Assembly: GCA_017396555.1 (NCBI GenBank)
Contig: JAFQLS010000045.1
Coordinates: forward strand, 46,834-110,833
Source of the DNA: Lachnospiraceae bacterium
Lineage (GTDB): Bacteria; Bacillota; Clostridia; Lachnospirales; Lachnospiraceae
Length of the DNA stretch: 64,000 bases
Direction of reading: 5' to 3'
Shown here: positions 16,706 through 24,883 of the stretch, one piece after another
How positions within the stretch are numbered: position 1 is the first letter of the stretch
Layout: each line of letters starts with the position of its first letter
Position numbers and translations under genes: made by a program
The notes under the pieces: generated by a model
Databases searched by the model: none
Seen by the model: only the letters and a program-made list of their open reading frames with translations
Told to the model about the DNA's origin: nothing

Positions 16706-18200
16706 ATTTACCCTCCATCTCATTCATCATATTAATGTATACCATAAGCTCTTTTATATTAGATACATTAAGTTTCATAAAAATCCTTCTATTATGGGTC
16801 TTAACCGTATTAATAGAAATACATAATATCTCTGTTACTTCCTTAGAGGTATGACCTTTACAATATAAATCAAACACCGACTTTTCAGCTGGAGACAGCT
16901 GTTCAATATTACTAATAAAGCTTTTAAATATATCCGTCTTATAAGGTGAAGATTCAGTTGATACCTCTGAAACACTTTTTATGACATTTTCTGATTTATC
17001 TTGTTCACTAAGATATTTAATACTAATAAATATCGCACATATAATACCAGAAATTACTAAAATAATCAAAGCAAAAATAACATATTTTTTATAGTTACTT
17101 CTATAATTACCGACATCTTCTGATGGCATCATTACAGATATAGCATGCATTTGATTGTAATACGGCGAGCCTTCACTATACAAAGAAATTACCTTATGCC
17201 TTCCAACAAACTCTTTTTCCCTGCATCTATATTTAAACCCTTCTCCGGCAATCACAATATCTGCATAATCATCTATAAATTGCTCAGTGAGAAAAGAATT
17301 CCCGGCAACAAGTCCGTCCTTAAGTATTAATCTATCTTCAGTTATTGGGGATAACACAGTAAATACACTGCTATAGGTGTTTGTTACCGGACTAAAATCA
17401 CCTTTAAACAACCTGGCACTCATTTCTATTCCACACACACCATATATATCACCGTTTGTAGCTCTTAAAGGTACACAAAACAATATTCCTGACTCACTAT
17501 TATCTTTAAGCAATATTCTGTCTGACACATATATGAGTTTTGATAATTTCTTATCCGGGTTCGATTCTGCAACCTTGATAACATCATTCCATATAGGCTG
17601 GTCTGTAACATCGAATTCCATTTTCCACTGACCAAGGAGCTCTATCTTATTATCAATAGCAACCTTTGCCGGACCTCTTAGATAATGTATTTTGGCATTT
17701 ACCGGAGAAATGGAGTTAGGTTCTGTCCTCTTAAGAAATATACCCGCTCTTGAATTCTCCCAATTATCTACAGAGGTGTTAACCGTCGTATCAAGCACTA
17801 CAAACACACCGGAACATATATTATTATCTATCGTATTTAAAAGATACGTTATCTCTCTTTGAAGAATATTTTCTACCAACTCGGGATTATTAAGCATTTC
17901 TTCATAATTTATATTATTCTCGGAAAAATATTCCTCCATATCTTTAGCTACTAGTTCTGCCATTGCAACACTCTTAAGCGACATACGATTTGAACTTTCT
18001 AATATATCTTCCGTCTGGTTCTCGAGCTCATTATCCATATATGTATTAAGTTCAGACATACCATCACTTCTAAACCCAAATACTAACACTATAACCAATA
18101 CTCCGGATATAAGTAATGTCATAAGTAAACAAATATGAAATAAAAGTCCGTTTCGCATAGATATGGTTTTATTTTGTAAACTCTTCAAATAATCCTTCAC
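16698..18200 (-). CDS. Membrane-anchored LuxR-type receptor with extracellular sensor (dCache-like)
   Basis: About 500 residues: a membrane segment near the N-terminus, a large extracytoplasmic region of some 330 residues that looks like a double Cache sensor, and a second membrane segment (VIFALIILVISGIICAIFI). A cytoplasmic LuxR HTH ends the protein (LSPAEKSVFDLYCKGHTSKE, then INTVKTHNRRIFMKLNV). No kinase or receiver domain is present, so it appears to be a one-component transmembrane regulator. The start is uncertain; GTG at 18200 is preceded by AAGGATGAG inside the upstream gene. It is coupled to the lipoprotein gene before it and the XRE gene after it. Confidence 0.8.
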   Translation of the reverse strand: MKDYLKSLQNKTISMRNGLLFHICLLMTLLISGVLVIVLVFGFRSDGMSELNTYMDNELENQTEDILESSNRMSLKSVAMAELVAKDMEEYFSENNINYEEMLNNPELVENILQREITYLLNTIDNNICSGVFVVLDTTVNTSVDNWENSRAGIFLKRTEPNSISPVNAKIHYLRGPAKVAIDNKIELLGQWKMEFDVTDQPIWNDVIKVAESNPDKKLSKLIYVSDRILLKDNSESGILFCVPLRATNGDIYGVCGIEMSARLFKGDFSPVTNTYSSVFTVLSPITEDRLILKDGLVAGNSFLTEQFIDDYADIVIAGEGFKYRCREKEFVGRHKVISLYSEGSPYYNQMHAISVMMPSEDVGNYRSNYKKYVIFALIILVISGIICAIFISIKYLSEQDKSENVIKSVSEVSTESSPYKTDIFKSFISNIEQLSPAEKSVFDLYCKGHTSKEVTEILCISINTVKTHNRRIFMKLNVSNIKELMVYINMMNEMEGKCE

Positions 18201-19467
18201 TAGACTCATCCTTAGCATGCTCCGTCATAAACTTAATATAATTTTCTTCGTATTCATCAGACAAACTCTCAAGCTCATTAGACACCTCCGGTGTAAAAAA
18301 TGAATATGTATCATACATATCACATACAGCCGTGAGCATTTTCTTAATTCTCTCATCTTCCAGAGTATCAATAGTCTTTGGCAATTCAACCTCAAATGCC
18401 TGCTTAGTCACAGGCAGATAACCCGTCGAGGAAATAAATTCCATATTTTGCTTAGTATCAGTGAGCCATTTAACAAATTCTACAGCTGCTGCCTCTTTCT
18501 TGCTATTGCTTTTACCAATTATAAGGCCTCCTCCTCTTTGAAGAGCCACCTTATCTCCATCTTCAAATACCGGATATGGTAAAATATTATATTCCACCTC
18601 TTCAACAGTGTTATCAGGATAAGTAACCGTATCACCATAGAACAATATTCCTGCCGATGAGCCACTTGAACATATTACATCCCCTGTCTTTGACAAATCT
18701 GAAGCAAAGCCGTCATAAATAACGACCCCGCCATCCACCACTGCATTTGCAAAAGTATCAAATATGTACTCATATTCCTCAGAGTTAAGATTAAGTTCTT
18801 CTTCTTTAAAAATATTGTTTCCTAGCTGTTTCATACCTACTTGTGCCACATTAAACCAAGAATCTGCTGCATAAAAGGCTTTACCACCAGACCATTTATT
18901 ATACTCCTTTGCAAGACTTTCTATTCCTTCAAATGTAGCCAGCGAAGAAATATCTGCGCCTGTTTCTGCCGCAAATTTATCAAACAAAGTCTGATTAACA
19001 TACAAAACCTCCGTAGACTTAGCTATCGGAAACACGTATAGTCCTTCATTAAACCTTCCCTCTTCAACAAACGTATCTACATATTTATCCAATTCATCAT
19101 CTGTAAGATAATCATCAAAATCTGCAATTAAGTTCTGCTCTTGTAATAATATGGCAACCTTTGGATATGCTGTGCATATATCCGGCATATTTGGTGCTCC
19201 CTGCTCGCCATCCACTATCATATTAAGACTCTCGTTTAATTCTGAAGACGAAGTTATAGTTGTAGTATTAATAACTATCCCCTTTTCCTTTCCTACTGTA
19301 GAATTAAACTCATCTATCAATTTATCCATAGTTGTCTGCATAGTACCACCGTAGTTATGCCACATCTCCAAAGTAATAATTTCCTTCTTTTCACTCTTAT
19401 CACAAGAGGTCGTAAATGCAAACAAACATCCCAGCAGTATAAACAAACCTCTCTTAATCTTTTTCAT
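18169..19467 (-). CDS. Extracellular solute-binding lipoprotein (sugar ABC type, family 1)
   Basis: A 432-residue lipoprotein with a signal peptide and lipobox ending FTTSCDKS; the cysteine would be lipidated. It then shows the family-1 solute-binding fold (ITLEMWHNYGGTM, PDICTAYPKVAILLQ, AAAVEFVKWLTD). Such proteins bind sugars or oligosaccharides for ABC importers, but no permease or ATPase gene is adjacent. The partner is instead a Cache-LuxR receptor encoded immediately downstream, with overlapping ends. It may therefore present a ligand to that receptor (inference). The ATG at 19467 is preferred over a preceding TTG. Confidence 0.87.
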   Translation of the reverse strand: MKKIKRGLFILLGCLFAFTTSCDKSEKKEIITLEMWHNYGGTMQTTMDKLIDEFNSTVGKEKGIVINTTTITSSSELNESLNMIVDGEQGAPNMPDICTAYPKVAILLQEQNLIADFDDYLTDDELDKYVDTFVEEGRFNEGLYVFPIAKSTEVLYVNQTLFDKFAAETGADISSLATFEGIESLAKEYNKWSGGKAFYAADSWFNVAQVGMKQLGNNIFKEEELNLNSEEYEYIFDTFANAVVDGGVVIYDGFASDLSKTGDVICSSGSSAGILFYGDTVTYPDNTVEEVEYNILPYPVFEDGDKVALQRGGGLIIGKSNSKKEAAAVEFVKWLTDTKQNMEFISSTGYLPVTKQAFEVELPKTIDTLEDERIKKMLTAVCDMYDTYSFFTPEVSNELESLSDEYEENYIKFMTEHAKDESSEGLFEEFTK

Positions 19468-19501
19468 CAAAAATCGCCTCTTTCTCTATTATTTTCTTCA
19501 A

Positions 19502-19530
19502 AATCATCCTTAGGATGATTACAAATCATC
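19502..19530 (-). promoter_or_regulatory. Palindrome in the leader of the solute-binding protein operon
   Basis: A perfect inverted repeat AATCATCC-TTA-GGATGATT (19502-19520), with a further half-site AATCATC at 19524-19530, lies between the promoter and the lipoprotein gene. It has no good T-tract, so an operator is more likely than a terminator. A possible binder is the operon's own XRE or LuxR protein. Confidence 0.5.
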
Positions 19531-19547
19531 ATAAAATTCGTATAATT

Positions 19548-19576
19548 ATTATACTATTCTTTGTGTACTCAGTCAA
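19548..19576 (-). promoter_or_regulatory. Promoter of the solute-binding protein operon
   Basis: On the minus strand TTGACT (19571-19576) and TATAAT (19548-19553) are 17 bases apart, a near-perfect sigma-A promoter. A plus-strand TATACT (19550-19555) overlaps it and may be the -10 box of the divergent surface-protein operon. Confidence 0.75.
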
Positions 19577-19615
19577 CAAAGAGATTCAATACGGCTGATG
19601 GGAGGTGTGCATTTT

Positions 19616-19756
19616 TTGAATGCGGATGTTGAAAATATCTGTAATGAAATAAGGGATAAGTTATCGTACCTAACCAAAGAACAACTAGAAGAGTTAAAAG
19701 AATATATTGAAGGTACTTTAACTCAATCAGAACAAGAAAGCGAGGAAGAAAAATGA
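19616..19756 (+). CDS. Small ORF coupled to the LamG surface protein
   Basis: A 46-residue frame with a TTG start (an in-frame ATG lies at 19598) and GGGAGG upstream. The sequence includes YLTKEQLEELKEYIEG and an acidic end. Its stop overlaps the ATG of the LamG gene by 4 bases (ATGA), so its translation probably controls that gene. The helix resembles the C-terminal tail of the XRE regulator encoded about 3 kb away (MDYEQLQKVKEFIDKY), hinting at a shared dimerisation element or a remnant of an XRE protein. Function unknown. Confidence 0.5.
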   Translation: MNADVENICNEIRDKLSYLTKEQLEELKEYIEGTLTQSEQESEEEK

Positions 19757-22101
19757 CAAAAAAAATGACAAAAAAAAGTTTATTTAAACGTGGGCTAGCC
19801 ACAGTTTTATCCGGTTCTTTAGCCCTCTCTTTATTTGCTGCTCCTTCTCCAATAACTGCTAATGCAACTACTGCTGATATTACAAGTAATCTTGTGGCAC
19901 ATTGGAAATTCGATGGTAATATTACCGAAACTGTTGGTGGCATCCCTACCGAATATGGTGCAAGAGCACTTACATATGCCGAAGGTATTCATGGTCAGGC
20001 GGCTGTATTTAACGGAACAGATTCATACCTCATAGCCGATGCCTGCGAGACACTTGACCTCGGAAGCACCTATACAGCTAATACTGACGCATTTACAATC
20101 AGTATGTGGTTAAATATGGGCGACTGTAAAGCTACCACGAAATATCTTCTTCAAAAGGGTGGAGATGACGGCTGGAAAGGTAATTATTATTATTCAACAC
20201 CATATGAATTGTATCTCAATGGTGCCGCACCAAGTGTTGAATTAAGTAACGTATATCAGGATAGTTCTTTAAGATATAGTACAAGCGGTCATAATTCTTT
20301 AACTCGTAAATACGCTGATGGCTCTGAATGGTTTTTATATACACTTACATACGACGGCTCGCGTATTAAGATATACCATAATAACGAACTTATAAATCAG
20401 CTTAACTATACTGACGGTATCACAAAAAACGATATGGATTTGTACATCGGTACTAACTTCGACCTTGACGATTACTACAAAGGTATGATGGATGACCTTA
20501 GAATGTATACCAGAACCTTAAGCTATGATGATGTAGAAGCATTATACAATGCCGGTGTAGCAGCTAACAAAGAGGCTCTCAATCCAACAAAGCAGTTAGT
20601 TGCTTATTATAAGTTTGATGGAAATCTTAACGATTCCACTGCATTTGCTAATCATGGCGAAGAAGTATCTGCATCAGGTACTATTAACTATGGATGGGGT
20701 AAAAGCGGTCAGGCTCTTACTATGGGAAATGGTAAATACTTTGAGATTCCATATGCTGAGCAGTTGAATTTTGGAAAGGAATATACTATTTCATTCTGGG
20801 TTAAACAGTCACTAGAAGGCAATCGCCCAATATTATACAGACAGAACCCTGCTTATGGACATAATGATAATGATAACGATTACACCTATGCTATATACGC
20901 AGACTCTTGGGCAGAAGGCGAATGTTTTAGTTCTTTTGCCAAGCAATATCTTTTTGATTATAGTTCATGGTGTCCCGGCAGAAGTTCAGAAATCCGTACC
21001 AGCACACTCTCAACTGATAGTTATGGCATACTCGCAAGCGACTGGAAGCATATAGCATATACATTTAACAACGGAGAATTAAAGTGCTACTTTAATGGCA
21101 CGCTCTTAACTACAGAAGAAGCCACAGAATTCACCAAAATTGTTAATTCTGCCGGTTCTCTGCTTATTGGATATGACGGTGACACATTCTTCCAGGGTTC
21201 ACTCGATGAATTAAAAATATATAACAGATGTCTTAACATTAGCGAAATCAGAACAGAATATAACAGAATTAATGCTATTACAATAGATTCCGCTACAATT
21301 ACTAAATTATCCAAGATGAAGAAGGGTAGTTCAGTAACCATAGCTAATATTGGATTCAAAAATGTTAACACCGGTGCAGTAAGTAATATCGCTTCGTCTA
21401 ACAGCTCAGTTTCATTTAGAACATCTAACTCAGCTGTTGCAACCGTAACAAACAATGGAGTAGTTAAGGCTGTAGGAAATGGTACAGCTACAATCACAGC
21501 TGTATGTAATGGAATATCTAAAGACATTAAGATTACTGTTAAATCTGATACCGTATCCATTACAAGCGCACAGGTTAAATCTATCTCTACCGTTAAGAAA
21601 GGTAAGAGTGTAACTATAAATTCAATAAAAGTTAAAGACGGCTTTACAGGTGCTACTTCAACTATTAAGAGTTCTAATTCCAAAGTAACTTTTAAATCTT
21701 CTAATCCAAAGATATTTAAGGTTACAAACAGTGGCAAAATCACTGGTGTTAAAAACGGAAGCGCAAAACTTACAATTACATATGGTGCATTCAGTACAGT
21801 ATATAATGTAAAAGTTAAATCAGATACAATTTCTGTTACTTCGGCAGTAAGCAAGAAATTGAAAGCAATTAAAGTGAAAAAATCCTATACCATTCCTTCT
21901 ATTCAGGTTAAGGATGCTATAACTTCAAAGACGTCTACAATTAAGAGCAGTAACAATAAAGTAACCTTTACTTCTTCTAATAAGAAGATATTTACAGTTA
22001 CTGCAAAGGGTAAGATAACCGGAAAGAAGGCCGGTTCCGCTACCCTTACCATTAAATATAATGGTTTTAGTAAGTCAATAACTGTTAAAATTGTCAAATA
22101 G
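19753..22101 (+). CDS. Secreted surface protein with two LamG-like and three Big_2-like domains
   Basis: A 782-residue secreted protein. The signal peptide ends near residue 37 (SLALSLFAAPSPITANA). Two concanavalin-A/LamG-like domains follow (about 45-270 and 285-515), each with the LVAHWKFDGN / LVAYYKFDGN start and a repeated DDLRMYTRTLS / DELKIYNRCLN end. Three bacterial Ig-like Big_2 repeats complete it (about 525-782), with SSNSKVTFKSSNPKIFKVT-type cores. Such domains bind glycans and form cell-wall stalks. No LPxTG anchor is visible; the C-terminus is basic. It is coupled to the small upstream ORF and divergent from the sensory operon. Confidence 0.88.
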   Translation: MTKKMTKKSLFKRGLATVLSGSLALSLFAAPSPITANATTADITSNLVAHWKFDGNITETVGGIPTEYGARALTYAEGIHGQAAVFNGTDSYLIADACETLDLGSTYTANTDAFTISMWLNMGDCKATTKYLLQKGGDDGWKGNYYYSTPYELYLNGAAPSVELSNVYQDSSLRYSTSGHNSLTRKYADGSEWFLYTLTYDGSRIKIYHNNELINQLNYTDGITKNDMDLYIGTNFDLDDYYKGMMDDLRMYTRTLSYDDVEALYNAGVAANKEALNPTKQLVAYYKFDGNLNDSTAFANHGEEVSASGTINYGWGKSGQALTMGNGKYFEIPYAEQLNFGKEYTISFWVKQSLEGNRPILYRQNPAYGHNDNDNDYTYAIYADSWAEGECFSSFAKQYLFDYSSWCPGRSSEIRTSTLSTDSYGILASDWKHIAYTFNNGELKCYFNGTLLTTEEATEFTKIVNSAGSLLIGYDGDTFFQGSLDELKIYNRCLNISEIRTEYNRINAITIDSATITKLSKMKKGSSVTIANIGFKNVNTGAVSNIASSNSSVSFRTSNSAVATVTNNGVVKAVGNGTATITAVCNGISKDIKITVKSDTVSITSAQVKSISTVKKGKSVTINSIKVKDGFTGATSTIKSSNSKVTFKSSNPKIFKVTNSGKITGVKNGSAKLTITYGAFSTVYNVKVKSDTISVTSAVSKKLKAIKVKKSYTIPSIQVKDAITSKTSTIKSSNNKVTFTSSNKKIFTVTAKGKITGKKAGSATLTIKYNGFSKSITVKIVK

Positions 22102-22173
22102 CGAAAATGCTTGTAATATCCGATTATTTGTATTAAAATAAAATAGGTTAGTAATCGGAAGGAGGAATTAGTT

Positions 22174-22344
22174 ATGGCACATATTATTACAGACGACTGC
22201 ATTATGTGTGGTGCTTGTGCTGATACATGTCCTGTAGGAGCAATTTCTGAAGGAGATGGCAAGTACGTTATTGATGCTGATACATGTGTTGATTGTGGCG
22301 CTTGTGCAGCAGGTTGCCCAACAGAGGCTATTCAGCCAGAATAA
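22174..22344 (+). CDS. 2[4Fe-4S] ferredoxin
   Basis: A 56-residue clostridial-type ferredoxin with two C-x2-C-x2-C-x3-C-P motifs (CIMCGACADTCPVGAI and CVDCGACAAGCPTEAI). It carries electrons between low-potential redox enzymes such as pyruvate:ferredoxin oxidoreductase, Rnf or hydrogenase. AAGGAGGAA precedes the ATG. It stands alone, followed by a strong terminator. Confidence 0.96.
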   Translation: MAHIITDDCIMCGACADTCPVGAISEGDGKYVIDADTCVDCGACAAGCPTEAIQPE

Positions 22345-22358
22345 TAAGATTTTTTCTA

Positions 22359-22395
22359 AAGGACCTTGTACTAGTTAGTACGAGGTCCTTTTTTT
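22359..22395. terminator. Bidirectional terminator after ferredoxin
   Basis: A 13-bp stem, AAGGACCTTGTAC with GTACGAGGTCCTT (one G-U pair), has a loop TAGTTA and seven T on the plus side. The 3' arm contains the end of the convergent MerR-type gene (stop at 22371). Confidence 0.88.
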
Positions 22396-22967
22396 ATGAA
22401 ACCAATTATACTCTTTCGCTCTTTATTAGAAGATATCTCCTTTCGACCAGTTTGATAATTTCTAAGTATCTCATCAAACTTTCTAAATCTTTCTTCCTCT
22501 CTTTCGTCCTGAAGTCTCAACATATAATCTATCTCTTTGATAACATTGTCACTGACCTGCTCACTGACCTCTTTACCAAGCTCTGTATTGTTTTCCTTTA
22601 GAGCCTTGCTGACAATATTACCTATAATGGCCTCAAATTGTTCCATTTTAGATGGTTGCTTCTGTGCCTGCATATTTATATTCTCAACGCCCCCTAGCTC
22701 GTCCTTCATTATAGTTAACGTATCTACACTCTCAGCATCATTATCACACAGTTCAGGAACCAGCATTCGTATAGCTTTTAGCTGGAATCCCCTCTCCTTT
22801 AAATCCTTCACTTTTTTCATAAGTTCTATGTGGAAATCGGTATAATATCTGTGCCCCATTTCATTACGTGGAATTTCAATTAACAATTCTTCCTCCCAAT
22901 ACCTTAAAACATGAGACTCGACATCTACCATTTTTGATGCATCTGATATCATATAACGCTTATCCAT
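22371..22967 (-). CDS. MerR-family HTH protein
   Basis: A 198-residue protein. The N-terminal MerR winged HTH contains YMISDASKMVDVESHVLRYW and HRYYTDFHIELMKKVKDLKE. It continues into a helical, charged region (about 110-185) likely to form a coiled coil. No metal-binding cysteines are present, so it is not a metal sensor. The build resembles chromosome- or plasmid-associated MerR-like proteins such as RacA or DUF3967 proteins, but the exact type is not settled. A GGAGGG site precedes the ATG. It is convergent with ferredoxin. Confidence 0.8.
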   Translation of the reverse strand: MDKRYMISDASKMVDVESHVLRYWEEELLIEIPRNEMGHRYYTDFHIELMKKVKDLKERGFQLKAIRMLVPELCDNDAESVDTLTIMKDELGGVENINMQAQKQPSKMEQFEAIIGNIVSKALKENNTELGKEVSEQVSDNVIKEIDYMLRLQDEREEERFRKFDEILRNYQTGRKEISSNKERKSIIGFIKKGPRTN

Positions 22968-23008
22968 TATTTATCCCTCCATATGTATGTATAACTAGCA
23001 AATTAAAA

Positions 23009-23034
23009 AACTCAGTCCTCAATCGGACTGAGTT
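23009..23034 (-). terminator. Terminator of the gdpP-rplI-dnaB operon
   Basis: On the minus strand a perfect 10-bp stem AACTCAGTCC/GGACTGAGTT with loop GATTGA is followed by a T-run, 57 bases after the dnaB stop. Confidence 0.88.
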
Positions 23035-23090
23035 AATTATAACAATCACTTTTTTGCAATTCAATGGATGAACAAAGAATTTTGCAAAAA

Positions 23091-24419
23091 TTATTTCTCC
23101 ATATTGGCGAATTTTGTATAATTTGGTAACCAGAGAAGCTCTACTGTACCAATTGGACCATTTCTCTGCTTAGCAATAATAATTTCTGCAACACCTTTTT
23201 TGTCTGTATCGTGGTTATAATAATCATCTCTATATATAAACATAACCACGTCAGCATCCTGCTCGATAGCTCCTGATTCACGAAGATCGGATAACATCGG
23301 TCTCTTATCAGGCCTGCTTTCCACCGCACGGCTTAACTGACTAAGAGCAATAACCGGCACATTTAATTCTCTCGCAAGAGCCTTAAGAGAACGGGAAATT
23401 TCCGAAATTTCCTGCTGACGACTTTCGCTCTTACCACCACCTGTCATTAACTGAAGGTAGTCAATCATAATTACTCCAAGATTATTTTCAAGCTTATACT
23501 TTCTACATTTAGAACGTAATTCTGCTATAGATATACCCGGAGTATCATCTATTATAAGATTAGATTTACCTATTACACCTGCACTCTCAATAAGCATTTC
23601 CCATTCAGAGTCATCGAGATTACCTGTTCTAATATGTTGCGAATCAACCTTTGATTCTAACGAAAGGAGACGGTTAACCAACTGCTCCTTACTCATTTCC
23701 AAGCTAAATATCGCAACGCCGGTATTCTTTTTAAAAGCCATATGCTGAGCTATGTTAAGAACAAATGCAGTCTTACCCATAGATGGTCTTGCAGCAACCA
23801 GAATCAGGTCTGATGGCTGCATACCTGCCGTCTTATAGTCCAAATCAATGAATCCCGTAGGAATACCTGTAACTGTACCACCGGACTTCGCTGATTTCTC
23901 TATTTTATCAAGAGCATTTACTACAACTGTCTGAATTGGTACATAATTATCGGACGAACGTGTCTGCACCACCTTAAAAATCTTCTTTTCTGTATCGTCA
24001 AGTATCTTTTCAAGCTTTTCATTTCCAATATAACATTCATCTGTAATTTCATTTGAAACCTTAATAAGCTTTCTTAAAACAGCTTTTTCCTTAACAATAG
24101 AAGCATAATGCCTGACATTTGCAGATGTCGGTACAGATGTAAGCAGCTCTCTAAGAAACTCAATTGAATTAAGCTCTGGCGGTGCTCCCATTTCTTCAAG
24201 CTTAGCCTTAAGAGTAATTAAATCAATCGGCTTACCTTCATTATTCATTTCTGTCATTGCGCGAAATAATATCCCATACTGCTTCGCATAGAAATCATCC
24301 ATGGTTAGTATTTCCGATGCGGTTGTTACCGCATCCTTATCCATAAGCATAGCCCCGATAACTGACTGCTCTGCATTTACGTTATGAGGCATTTCGCGCT
24401 TAATTAACGCTTCATCCAT
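23091..24419 (-). CDS. dnaB: Replicative DNA helicase DnaB
   Basis: A 442-residue hexameric helicase that unwinds DNA at the replication fork. The N-terminal DnaB domain (MPHNVNAEQSVIGAMLMD) is followed by a RecA-like domain with the Walker A motif ARPSMGKTAFVLN, the Walker B region LGVIMIDYLQLM, and the DLRESGAIEQDADVVMF motif. It starts 2 bases after rplI ends, the conserved rplI-dnaB arrangement in Firmicutes. GAGGGATAGAT precedes the ATG. Confidence 0.97.
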   Translation of the reverse strand: MDEALIKREMPHNVNAEQSVIGAMLMDKDAVTTASEILTMDDFYAKQYGILFRAMTEMNNEGKPIDLITLKAKLEEMGAPPELNSIEFLRELLTSVPTSANVRHYASIVKEKAVLRKLIKVSNEITDECYIGNEKLEKILDDTEKKIFKVVQTRSSDNYVPIQTVVVNALDKIEKSAKSGGTVTGIPTGFIDLDYKTAGMQPSDLILVAARPSMGKTAFVLNIAQHMAFKKNTGVAIFSLEMSKEQLVNRLLSLESKVDSQHIRTGNLDDSEWEMLIESAGVIGKSNLIIDDTPGISIAELRSKCRKYKLENNLGVIMIDYLQLMTGGGKSESRQQEISEISRSLKALARELNVPVIALSQLSRAVESRPDKRPMLSDLRESGAIEQDADVVMFIYRDDYYNHDTDKKGVAEIIIAKQRNGPIGTVELLWLPNYTKFANMEK

Positions 24420-24421
24420 AT

Positions 24422-24868
24422 CTATCCCTCTATCACCTTAACTGTCAATGTTCCCGTAACCTCTTTGTGAAGCTTAACTGCTACATTATATGTTCCAAGT
24501 GCCTTGACCGATACATCAAGACTCATTTTCTTCTTATCTATGTCTAGCCCAAGCTGCTCCTTTGCTGCCTTTGCAATCTCCTTAGTAGAGATAGAACCAA
24601 ATATTCTTCCGCCCTCTCCTGATTTAACCTTAACTGTAACTGTCTTATCTTCTAAATCCTTTGCAAATGCTTTTGCTGCCTCAAGCTCCTCCTTTGCAAC
24701 CTTTATCTGATTTGCCTTTTGAAGCTTTAAATCATTCATATTCTTGTTAGTTGCCTCTATACCAAGCTTCTTTGGTAATATATAATTTCTTCCATAGCCC
24801 TCATTTACTTTAACAAGGTCTCCTTTTTTCCCAAGAGATTTAACATCCTGCAATAAAATAACTTCCAT
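24422..24868 (-). CDS. rplI: 50S ribosomal protein bL9
   Basis: A 148-residue bL9 with the standard N-terminal RNA-binding domain ([36 protein letters not shown]), a long connecting helix, and a C-terminal domain including [17 protein letters not shown]. It binds 23S rRNA near the L1 stalk. It lies between gdpP and dnaB, as in many Firmicutes. Length is normal. Confidence 0.97.
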   Translation of the reverse strand: MEVILLQDVKSLGKKGDLVKVNEGYGRNYILPKKLGIEATNKNMNDLKLQKANQIKVAKEELEAAKAFAKDLEDKTVTVKVKSGEGGRIFGSISTKEIAKAAKEQLGLDIDKKKMSLDVSVKALGTYNVAVKLHKEVTGTLTVKVIEG

Positions 24869-24883
24869 ACATCTCTTCCTTTC

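Noticed and set aside
19502-19520. Terminator in the leader of the solute-binding protein operon
   Set aside because: The stem is perfect, but the following T-tract is only four bases and the element lies between a strong promoter and its gene.
21087-21854. 255-residue minus-strand frame inside the LamG/Big_2 gene
   Set aside because: Shadow of a repetitive coding region; the plus strand has signal peptide, domains and ribosome site.
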